9,294 bases of DNA from Candidatus Peregrinibacteria bacterium (GTDB taxonomy: Bacteria; Patescibacteriota; Gracilibacteria; UBA1369; LOWO2-01-FULL-3). This document shows, one piece after another, positions 1 to 5,535 of the stretch. The position numbers and the translations under genes are program-made. Every line of letters starts with the position of its first letter. The stretch's first letter is position 1. The notes beneath the pieces were generated by a model. That model saw only the letters and a program-made list of their open reading frames with translations. It was not told the origin of the DNA and did not search any database. The stretch spans positions 1-9,294 of the forward strand of contig WJKQ01000054.1 of assembly GCA_014728975.1 (NCBI GenBank). The letters are read 5' to 3'.

Positions 1-407
1 ATATGGATGAGGGTGTAAAATTTCCCGGGATGCCTTATCACCTTGATGACGATCCAAAAATAAGTCAGCTTTATTTGGGATATGGTTTTGAAAAACGCGC
101 TCCGAATGTAGTATCTGCGGTTAATGAAACAGAAGGGGAATTCGTAACTTATGATGGAGAAATAGTAAAAACACCCTATTTTAGTCAAAGTGACGGCGGT
201 TATACAAAAAACGCAAAAGATGTTTGGGACTGGGGTGCTCCATATTTGATTAGTGTTAGCGATGCGTATTGTGATGGGGGCGAATTCCTTGGACATGGAG
301 TGGGATTAAGCGGATGCGGTGCAAGAGGGATGGCAAAAGAAGGATTTAATTATAAAGAAATATTAAAACATTATTATTCAGGAGTGGAAATTATCGACTT
401 ATACTAA
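1..407 (+). CDS. SpoIID/LytB-domain protein, C-terminal part (5' end outside window)
   Basis: This is the C-terminal end of a SpoIID/LytB-type protein, a family linked to peptidoglycan strand cleavage or amidase enhancement at the cell surface. Visible family signatures are the segment YDGEIVKTPYFSQSDGGYT, corresponding to the usual 'Y(F/H)S.S.G..T' block, followed by the DVW and PYL stretch, then GHGVGLSGCGARGMA and the closing EILKHYYSGVEI, equivalent to the family's GHGVGMSQYGA..MA and ILKHYYPG ends. The frame is open to the left edge and an ATG at position 3 is only an internal methionine or chance start, because the N-terminal half of the domain is missing. The usual Met-Ser-Gln-Tyr of the GHGVG block is replaced by Leu-Ser-Gly-Cys. 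Identification of the domain is firm; the substrate in this organism is inferred from the family. Confidence 0.85.
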   Translation, partial: MDEGVKFPGMPYHLDDDPKISQLYLGYGFEKRAPNVVSAVNETEGEFVTYDGEIVKTPYFSQSDGGYTKNAKDVWDWGAPYLISVSDAYCDGGEFLGHGVGLSGCGARGMAKEGFNYKEILKHYYSGVEIIDLY

Positions 408-411
408 AAAA

Positions 412-417
412 TATAAA
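412..417 (+). promoter_or_regulatory. -10 hexamer TATAAA placed for a leaderless start at 424
   Basis: TATAAA lies in the 16-nt gap between the SpoIID stop and the next ATG. Exactly 6 nt separate the hexamer from the ATG at 424, so the expected start of transcription is the A of the ATG. No convincing -35 is visible (position 389-396 reads only a weak match) and there is no Shine-Dalgarno. AT-rich sequence makes chance matches easy; the support comes from the same geometry at 734 and 4312. Confidence 0.4.
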
Positions 418-423
418 TAAAAT

Positions 424-693
424 ATGGATTTAAAACCTTTACCAAAAGAAATAGTAGAAGAAAAACGCACAAACTTTAGAAATAAAATTCTTCAGGTTCG
501 TGCACGATTAAAAACCAAGGAAGAATCGCGCGACGAAAGAATACTTATCAGAACCTGTTTAAAAATGGGGGAATATCTTACCTCAAAAGAAAAACAAACA
601 ACAGGTAAGGTAGATTCACTGATTAAAGATCTTCACAGATCCACAATTTCTCTCCAAAAAAGAAAACAAAAACTTCGAAAGAAACAACGCTAA
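424..693 (+). CDS. Small basic helical protein of unknown function
   Basis: This 89-residue protein is not recognised. It is very rich in Lys, Arg and Glu, has no signal peptide or membrane segment, contains one Cys, and ends in a strongly basic tail (residues about 78-89, nearly all K, R or Q). Charged residues are spaced as expected for long alpha helices, possibly a coiled coil around residues 8-40 and 50-89. It starts 16 nt after the SpoIID-domain gene and ends 40 nt before tsaB on the same strand, so it is likely a real gene in this packed region. The ATG at 424 is preceded by a -10-like hexamer but by no Shine-Dalgarno. The basic tail suggests nucleic acid or ribosome binding, but this is only an inference from charge. 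Confidence 0.6.
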   Translation: MDLKPLPKEIVEEKRTNFRNKILQVRARLKTKEESRDERILIRTCLKMGEYLTSKEKQTTGKVDSLIKDLHRSTISLQKRKQKLRKKQR

Positions 694-698
694 CCATT

Positions 699-727
699 TT
701 GACAAGGCATAAAAAAGATAGTAAAAA
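699..727 (+). promoter_or_regulatory. Promoter of tsaB-rsmI, predicted leaderless
   Basis: A perfect -35 TTGACA (699-704) is followed after 17 bp by TAAAAA (722-727), a 4 of 6 match to the -10 consensus. The hexamer ends 6 nt before the ATG at 734, so the expected +1 is the first base of the tsaB start codon. The promoter begins 5 nt after the stop codon of the preceding small gene. The -10 is weak, so the call relies on the -35 and the spacing. Confidence 0.55.
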
Positions 728-733
728 CGCTGT

Positions 734-1357
734 ATGACAACATTAACGATAAATACAGCATCATCTGAAACTTCAATAGCCCTTTTTGATAAAAACAGAT
801 TAATTTCCGAAAAAACATGGCCAGGTAAAAATGATGAAGCGGAAAAATTAATGCCTGCAATTGAAAGCCTTTTGAAAAATTCAAAAAAAACTTATAAGGA
901 CCTTGAAAAAATTATTGTTGTCAAAGGTCCCGGCTCTTTCACGGGCTTGAGGATTGGTGTAACAGTAGCAAATATAATTGCCTGCCTTGAAAAATGCAGA
1001 CTTTTTGCAGTCGATTCTTTTGAGTATTGGTGGACGGCCGGGCCGGAAAAAGCCGCTTTACTGATTTTTGCGGGAAGCGGGGGTGTATATGTTGGTTTAA
1101 AACCTTTTGATATACCAAAACTTGTAAAAATCAACGATATAAATCAATATTTGGAAGAAAACAATGTTAATAATATATTCGGCGATATCTCTGAAGAACA
1201 AAAAAATATTATTAACGCAAAATTCATTCCAATAAAGCAAAGTTTTGGAAAAATTATGAAAAATATCGTCGCAAAGAACTTAAATCCTGTAAAAATTGTC
1301 AAACCTTATTACATAAAGAAACCCGGCATAACAAAAAGTAAGAAAAAAATTATTTAA
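734..1357 (+). CDS. tsaB: tRNA N6-threonylcarbamoyladenosine biosynthesis protein TsaB
   Basis: TsaB (YeaZ) is the cytoplasmic ASKHA-fold partner of TsaD in the complex that installs t6A at position 37 of ANN-decoding tRNAs; it is a scaffold and not the catalyst. The family hallmark KGPGSFTGLRIGV is intact at residues 64-76, and the N-terminal strand LTINTASSETSIALF (4-18) matches the usual L.IDTS/A...SVAL, except that the customary Asp is Asn. The region around residues 33-46 corresponds to the helix leading to 'LP.I..LL'. At 207 residues it is slightly shorter than the roughly 230 of E. coli; the C-terminal half is diverged and ends in a basic tail. Its stop overlaps the rsmI start by one base (TAATG), so the two are probably translated in a coupled way. 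Start chosen because it sits directly before the conserved strand. Confidence 0.9.
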   Translation: MTTLTINTASSETSIALFDKNRLISEKTWPGKNDEAEKLMPAIESLLKNSKKTYKDLEKIIVVKGPGSFTGLRIGVTVANIIACLEKCRLFAVDSFEYWWTAGPEKAALLIFAGSGGVYVGLKPFDIPKLVKINDINQYLEENNVNNIFGDISEEQKNIINAKFIPIKQSFGKIMKNIVAKNLNPVKIVKPYYIKKPGITKSKKKII

Positions 1358-2010
1358 TGCTCTACATAGTTTCAACACCAATCGGAAATCTTGAGGATAT
1401 TACGCTCCGCGGGTTAAGAATTCTTAAAGAAGCGGATATTATAGCGGCAGAAGATACGCGCCATACAAAAATTTTATTGAATAAATACGACATAAAAACT
1501 CCTTTACTCAGCTATCATTCCTACAGTGGTAAAGCGAAACTCGATAAAATTATCGGTCTATTAAAAGAAGGAAAAAATATCGCTTTAACTTCGGATGCTG
1601 GCACCCCCGGTATTTCAGATCCGGCATATTCACTTATCAAAACCGCCCTTAAAGAAAACATAAAAGTTTCGCCGATCCCCGGACCTTCCAGCCTCTTGGC
1701 GGCTCTCGTTATGAGCGGGCTTCCTATGAATCAGTTCCTGTACCTTGGATTTCTTCCATTAAAAAAAGGACGAAATACTTTAATAAAATCACTGGCGGAT
1801 GAAAAAAGAACGATAGTAATTTTTGAGGCACCGCACCGTCTGCTAAAAACTCTCAACGACCTTTTGGAATACCTCGGCAACCGCCAAATCGCTGTCTGCC
1901 GTGAAATTACGAAAATATACGAGGAAGCTTTTCACGGAACAATTAAAGAAGCTGCGCAATATTTCTCAAAAAAGAAACCAAAAGGCGAATTCACTCTTGT
2001 GATCCACTAA
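1357..2010 (+). CDS. rsmI: 16S rRNA (cytidine(1402)-2'-O)-methyltransferase RsmI, lacking the C-terminal domain
   Basis: RsmI uses S-adenosylmethionine to 2'-O-methylate C1402 in the decoding centre of 16S rRNA. The tetrapyrrole-methylase-fold signatures are all present: STPIGNLEDITLR (6-18), AEDTRHT (31-37), TSDAGTPGISDP (78-89, cofactor region), PIPGPSS (106-112), FLPLKKGR (132-139), FEAPHR (156-161), CREITK (181-186) and KGEFTLVI (209-216). The protein stops here at 217 residues, just where the methylase domain ends; E. coli RsmI is about 286 residues and carries a further C-terminal helical domain that is absent. The stop codon is clean with no homologous sequence visible beyond it. The gene starts within the tsaB stop, and its last 4 bases overlap the end of the convergent PilW-like gene. 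Confidence 0.93.
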   Translation: MLYIVSTPIGNLEDITLRGLRILKEADIIAAEDTRHTKILLNKYDIKTPLLSYHSYSGKAKLDKIIGLLKEGKNIALTSDAGTPGISDPAYSLIKTALKENIKVSPIPGPSSLLAALVMSGLPMNQFLYLGFLPLKKGRNTLIKSLADEKRTIVIFEAPHRLLKTLNDLLEYLGNRQIAVCREITKIYEEAFHGTIKEAAQYFSKKKPKGEFTLVIH

Positions 2011-3173
2011 GGGGATGTAAGTCCGAGAGGCCCAAGTACATTTTTTATCCAGCTGGGATCTTTTTTATCTCTAATATCATTTACCGGCGGGTAAGAATCC
2101 AATCTTCCGATTACTCCTGAAGCAACCGTGGTCTGAACTGTTATCGGTTCAAAATCTCCGGGATAATCCTCCTCGGCTTCCTCGGATAAACCTATAGTCA
2201 AAATTATAGTGACTGAAGGATGCGACTGCATTTTGGATTCCGCATAAGCTTTATATGGATCTTCAACCGGATTTATTATAAATCTTAAATCCTGAATATC
2301 ACTGCGCAAAGGCGAAATAGGTACAAATTGTGTTTCAAAACTTTGTGAAATATCAAATTCCGTCTCTAGATCGTCACTTGTAGGAATGGTAATTTTATTT
2401 CTGAAAACATCTCCCCGGTTATTAATAATAGGCAGCTGAATCAGACTTGCTAATTTTTCAGCTTGATCCTCGGTGGTACCAAAACAATTAAATTCCTCCA
2501 TGCATGAAAAAGTATCAATAATACCATTTTGATCCAGATCCATTCCCTCCATCCGTACAAGTCCGATACCGTAATCATCTCTTCCGGTTTTTTTTCTTGC
2601 AATTAAAGTCTTTTTTGTACCGCTGTTATCAATTAAAAATAAATGATCGGACTCTCCGGTAGCAGGACATTGGCCGCGGTCTCCGTCACAAAAAGCATTT
2701 GATTTATCCACATCACCTACAAAAGGATTTTGACCTGTATTTAAATCAACTGATAGTGTATAAACAACTTCACATTCATCTCCGGGCCCTAAATTTTCAG
2801 GATATGAACACTCTAGGCCGAGGTCAGTCGGATTTCGGGTGACTGTGCCTCCAAGATTTTTCCCCGGATCATAAAATCTGCTCCCATATACACCATAATT
2901 TATTCCATAAAGAGCAAATTTTTCCTCTTGTTGAATAACATAATAATTGTAATATTCTTCATAATCGATTGTTCCTTCCTGAATTTCATTTGTTAATTGC
3001 TGTAGAATGATTCTTAAGTCTTCATAAATCGCATTTTGAACTGAACTTTTTTGTTCCAGCTGGACGATACTGACCAAAATATTCCCTGAAACAGTCGCAA
3101 CAACAGCAAAAAGACCCACGGCTATCAAAACCTCAACCAGCGTAACGCCTTTTATTTTCTTAAAAAATTTCAT
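2007..3173 (-). CDS. PilW/GspJ-like minor pilin (prepilin-type N-terminus)
   Basis: This 388-residue protein has a short basic leader (MKFFKKIKG), a class III prepilin cleavage site after Gly9, the mature start VTLVE with Glu at +5, and a hydrophobic helix to about residue 37. That is the signature of proteins processed by PilD-type peptidase and inserted in the membrane before joining a pilus. Last place in the operon, large size and the LEQ...ILQQL helix at 39-60 fit PilW/GspJ, which sits in the tip complex. The body is acidic, with four or more Cys and a DLDQNGIID loop (212-220) resembling a calcium-binding EF-hand or dockerin loop. A hydrophobic strand at 321-329 precedes an acidic stretch. 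The start overlaps the preceding stop by one base (TGATG), implying translational coupling. The exact subfamily is inferred; the prepilin class is certain. Confidence 0.82.
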   Translation of the reverse strand: MKFFKKIKGVTLVEVLIAVGLFAVVATVSGNILVSIVQLEQKSSVQNAIYEDLRIILQQLTNEIQEGTIDYEEYYNYYVIQQEEKFALYGINYGVYGSRFYDPGKNLGGTVTRNPTDLGLECSYPENLGPGDECEVVYTLSVDLNTGQNPFVGDVDKSNAFCDGDRGQCPATGESDHLFLIDNSGTKKTLIARKKTGRDDYGIGLVRMEGMDLDQNGIIDTFSCMEEFNCFGTTEDQAEKLASLIQLPIINNRGDVFRNKITIPTSDDLETEFDISQSFETQFVPISPLRSDIQDLRFIINPVEDPYKAYAESKMQSHPSVTIILTIGLSEEAEEDYPGDFEPITVQTTVASGVIGRLDSYPPVNDIRDKKDPSWIKNVLGPLGLTSP

Positions 3174-3754
3174 CAGTAATAATTATAGAGTGTGACTGTT
3201 CTGACTATTGTCCGGACTTTTGCGCCTTCTTTCCATTGAACTTTAATCTCAAAAGTTGCCGCGTTGTCTGTAATTTTATTAAACTTGATACCCCGGAAAA
3301 ATGGAGAGGGTTCAGCATTTGAAGGATTGTGTACATAAATATTATAAAGACCGTCGATTTCTTTAACAAAAAGCCTGTAACCTTCATTTTTTTGTTCGCC
3401 TTCAAGGTCAAGCTCCTCTGCCATGCTTTCCATTATCCATTGATCCCTTTCATTTTGATAAACGATATAATCCATTCTTTCCTCGGCTTCTACACCACAT
3501 ACTTCATCAGGATTAAGGCTCAACCAGCATTCTTCTTTTTCCGGTTCCCTGAGCCAGTTTGTGTCACGCAGATTTTTAACGCCTTCTATTCCTTCAGTGG
3601 CAAGATTTTGGGCAAGAAGATAATTTTTTGAAAGTGCCGTAGTGGAAACCGCATTTGTGATGATTGAACCCAGTATGATTGATCCAATCGCCATCATGCC
3701 GATTGCAACCAGCGCTTCCGTTAATATTAATCCCGTTTTGTTTTTTCTAAACAT
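3173..3754 (-). CDS. PilV/GspI-like minor pilin
   Basis: This 193-residue prepilin-like protein has the leader MFRKNKTG, cleavage after Gly8, mature start LILTE with Glu at +5, and a hydrophobic segment to about residue 34. The following LLAQNLATEGIEGVKNLRDTNW (46-67) matches the 'A..LA.EGIE...N.RD.NW' block common in PilV/GspI-type proteins of candidate-phyla genomes, which is the main reason for this call. The C-terminal half (around 145-193) carries beta-strand-like segments such as ATFEIKVQWKEG and VRTIVRTVTLYN. It is the second gene of the - strand operon, beginning 3 nt after the FimT-like stop and ending inside the next start codon. No Shine-Dalgarno precedes its ATG, so coupling to the upstream gene is the likely mode of initiation. 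Confidence 0.8.
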   Translation of the reverse strand: MFRKNKTGLILTEALVAIGMMAIGSIILGSIITNAVSTTALSKNYLLAQNLATEGIEGVKNLRDTNWLREPEKEECWLSLNPDEVCGVEAEERMDYIVYQNERDQWIMESMAEELDLEGEQKNEGYRLFVKEIDGLYNIYVHNPSNAEPSPFFRGIKFNKITDNAATFEIKVQWKEGAKVRTIVRTVTLYNYY

Positions 3755-3757
3755 AAT

Positions 3758-4312
3758 TTATTCTGGTAATTGTTCAAATCCTTCAGTAAGTCCGGAAACC
3801 TGAAATACAACTATAAACCTTTCTAGATCACTGTTTTCTTCATAAAATATGACAGTAATATATTTTAAGTCGGTTTTTGGAATAAATGTTCCATTCGAAT
3901 AAGTCATAAGATCGCCACTGCCCAATTCATAAAAAAAATATAGAGGAAAACCAACTTCTATAGGTTTCATTCTATAAGAAGTTTCGGAAAAATCATGTGT
4001 TTTATTATAAACAATTAAATCTCCCTCCTCTTCTTCATCAAATTCAAAAGGATTTTGTCCGTTATCGGCAAAAACTGTAATTTTATCGTCTTCCAACAGT
4101 ACTCCATATCTTTCCGCTTCCGAAGAATCTTTATTGGTGATCGCGTATGATCTTGCCGTTCTCATAGAAGAAACCACAGACTTATAACTGGAAAGAAAAT
4201 TAAAAGTCGCGGTCGAATTTATATACGAAGTAATCGCGGCAACTCCAAGAAAACCAATCACCGCAATAACCAACAAAAGCTCGATTAAAGTAAAACCTTT
4301 TTTATTTCTCAT
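3758..4312 (-). CDS. FimT/GspH-like minor pilin, first gene of the pilin operon
   Basis: This 184-residue protein begins MRNKKGFTLIELLLVIAVIG, a textbook prepilin N-terminus: basic leader, cleavage after Gly6, Phe as residue 1 of the mature form and Glu at +5, then a hydrophobic helix to about residue 31. The MRTARSYAITNK segment (about 50-61) matches the 'ARS.AI' helix of FimT/GspH. An acidic loop lies around the DEEEEG run. The frame stays open a further 47 codons upstream (to 4453), but that extension would put the prepilin signal in the middle of the protein and run through a palindrome and the promoter, so the start at 4312 is chosen. It leads a three-gene operon whose products are probably co-assembled as pilus-priming minor pilins. 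Confidence 0.85.
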   Translation of the reverse strand: MRNKKGFTLIELLLVIAVIGFLGVAAITSYINSTATFNFLSSYKSVVSSMRTARSYAITNKDSSEAERYGVLLEDDKITVFADNGQNPFEFDEEEEGDLIVYNKTHDFSETSYRMKPIEVGFPLYFFYELGSGDLMTYSNGTFIPKTDLKYITVIFYEENSDLERFIVVFQVSGLTEGFEQLPE

Positions 4313-4318
4313 ACCTCG

Positions 4319-4347
4319 ATTATAGTAAATCGTCACCGGTTTAACAA
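4319..4347 (-). promoter_or_regulatory. Promoter of the minor pilin operon, predicted leaderless
   Basis: On the - strand a -35 TTGTTA (4347-4342) and a perfect -10 TATAAT (4324-4319) are separated by 17 bp. The -10 ends 6 nt before the ATG at 4312, so +1 is expected at the A of the start codon. GAGGT touches the ATG directly, too close to act as a Shine-Dalgarno. This is the best supported of the three leaderless arrangements in the window. Confidence 0.65.
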
Positions 4348-4355
4348 TCAATGGA

Positions 4356-4375
4356 AAAAATCCCCGGGGATTTTT
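4356..4375. terminator. Perfect 20-bp palindrome, possible bidirectional terminator
   Basis: The sequence is five A, then TCCCCGGGGA, then five T, perfectly self-complementary. A transcript from either strand could fold a GC-rich stem flanked by an A run and followed by a U run, the layout of an intrinsic terminator. On the - strand it lies between the central two-gene block and the pilin promoter, so it would stop read-through from that block. The lack of a natural loop (the inner CCGG must open) makes it weaker than a classical hairpin; it could instead be a protein-binding site. Confidence 0.4.
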
Positions 4376-4501
4376 GGGATTTTTTTGTATACCAAACCTC
4401 CCCATGCCGTTTTGCGACATAGGGAGCCTTTTGTTGAATTCGGACCGGCCCACTCTCCATCACAGCACCTCAATGGTCGCCCCAAATGAAGACGAGAAAG
4501 T

Positions 4502-4520
4502 CACCACATCAATGGTGGTG
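4502..4520 (-). terminator. Stem-loop after the cysteine-rich gene, weak terminator candidate
   Basis: A 6-bp inverted repeat CACCAC / GTGGTG (4502-4507 and 4515-4520) with a 7-nt loop starts 12 nt beyond the stop codon of the cysteine-rich gene. On the transcript strand it is followed by ACTTTCT and not by a real U run, so intrinsic termination would be inefficient. Position is the main argument. Confidence 0.3.
4506..4517 (+). repeat. Left copy of a 12-bp inverted repeat bracketing the central block
   Basis: ACATCAATGGTG here is repeated in exact reverse complement as CACCATTGATGT at 7545-7556, just outside the lipoprotein gene's start. The two copies enclose the complete two-gene block. 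This copy overlaps the stem-loop behind the cysteine-rich gene. A related but gapped sequence also occurs near 4342-4354. It might be a recombination remnant or a coincidence. Confidence 0.35.
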
Positions 4521-4531
4521 GTTGAAGAAAA

Positions 4532-5443
4532 TCACTGACATTCCAGATAGACTGTGACATCCGTTCCTGTGTTGAACTCACAGCTGGGATCAACACAGGT
4601 TGGAGGAGAGAGTATGTAAGCCACCAGGAGGGCGCCATTACTTGAGCCGTATCCTGAAATATAGCTCAAATCAATGTCTGTCCAGTCAGTACACTGGATG
4701 TTTGAACCCTCGAAGTAGGTGTAGAAATCCTCTGGGGGGTAGTTAAGATCCTCCAGATGATGCGAGAAACCACTATCGAAGATGGATCCCTGCTTACAGA
4801 TCTGGTATCGCCAGCTGGCTCCACTGACCTGGTCAAGAGTAAGACATACCGTTGGACCTGATGGATTTGTGTGGCAGGAGGTTGACTGGTTTGCAAGGTA
4901 TAAATCCGTACACGACGGCCCCGAAACACAGAGTCCATCCTCACAGCCGTACTGGCAGTTTTCGATCTCCTGCTGATTTCCGCAGCCATCGTCCTCCCAG
5001 ACATCTCCTCCGGAGCAGTAGTACGAATAGTCGGGCTGACAGGGCTGATCGTTACACGTTGTGCCTTCACAACCCCATTCGCATGGAGTCATCATATCTT
5101 CAATGCCGCCGCAACTGTCAAACCACCAGAGGTTTCCGTTGTGGCAGGCATATTCGTAGTGCGACTGTTCCTGGCACATGCCACCGACACACTCGGTTGC
5201 ACAGCCACCGCAGGTTCCGCAGTCCAGCATATCGCCGCAGTTGTCGTCCCAGGTCCCGCAGTAGACCGCGAGCTGAATACAGGTGAAAGGAGTACAGTCA
5301 CTCAAACATTGACCACCGCTACAGAACTCATCCGCACCGCAGTATTCTTTCACCTCTTCCCACTGATCGCAGGAATCGTGCCACCAGACATCCCCGTTGT
5401 GGCAGTCATACCCGGTGTGGGAAGCGGCCTGGCAAGTTCCCAC
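4532..5443 (-). CDS. Cysteine-rich secreted protein, C-terminal part of a frameshifted gene
   Basis: Read from a GTG at 5443 this frame gives 303 residues with 34 cysteines, but it is better seen as the second part of the gene that starts at 6744. The open frame continues upstream of the GTG through DAGQECGIYQGCNCG, which completes a repeat unit, and no ribosome site or signal peptide precedes the GTG. It holds most of two and a half cysteine-rich repeats (residues 1-46, 50-130, 135-172), each with a C(H/S)(N/G)G(D/N)(V/L)W core, followed by a distinct C-terminal domain (about 178-303) with eight Cys. Cysteine density and spacing indicate disulfide-bonded extracellular modules. The motifs resemble secreted proteins of Myxococcota and Bradymonadia as recalled, not searched. 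A stem-loop follows the stop. Function unknown; surface adhesion or binding is a guess. Confidence 0.6.
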   Translation of the reverse strand: MGTCQAASHTGYDCHNGDVWWHDSCDQWEEVKEYCGADEFCSGGQCLSDCTPFTCIQLAVYCGTWDDNCGDMLDCGTCGGCATECVGGMCQEQSHYEYACHNGNLWWFDSCGGIEDMMTPCEWGCEGTTCNDQPCQPDYSYYCSGGDVWEDDGCGNQQEIENCQYGCEDGLCVSGPSCTDLYLANQSTSCHTNPSGPTVCLTLDQVSGASWRYQICKQGSIFDSGFSHHLEDLNYPPEDFYTYFEGSNIQCTDWTDIDLSYISGYGSSNGALLVAYILSPPTCVDPSCEFNTGTDVTVYLECQ

Positions 5444-5535
5444 GACACATGCTGAGGCACACCCACTGCAGCTTCCGCAGTTGCAGCCTTGGTAGATTCC
5501 ACACTCTTGCCCGGCATCGGTACAAAGCTCACGCA
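4928..5535 (-). repeat. Two and a half tandem cysteine-rich protein repeats
   Basis: Unit 1 (5535-5306), unit 2 (5296-5054) and a shortened unit 3 (5041-4928) encode related modules. Units 1 and 2 share a C-x(3-4)-C-x6-CG start, a CG(S/T)C(S/G)GCA(S/T) centre, CV(V/G)G(T/M)C, then CHNG(D/N)(V/L)WW(H/F)DSC and a closing C..GC/C pattern. Unit 3 keeps only the second half, with CSGGDVWEDDGCG. The first half of unit 1 is read correctly only after the frameshift is repaired. Confidence 0.7.

Noticed and set aside
3173..3175. Alternative genetic code with TGA as Gly or Trp
   Set aside because: TGA ends the PilV-like gene exactly at the next start codon, and the conserved proteins read through without in-frame TGA, so code 11 fits.
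4313..4453. N-terminal extension of the FimT-like protein (47 extra codons up to 4453)
   Set aside because: It would bury the prepilin signal inside the protein and crosses the promoter and the 20-bp palindrome; the start at 4312 fits the prepilin class and promoter.
5521..5535. Programmed -1 ribosomal frameshift in the cysteine-rich gene
   Set aside because: There is no X-XXY-YYZ slippery heptamer, and the repaired sequence fits a simple missing T in a T run.
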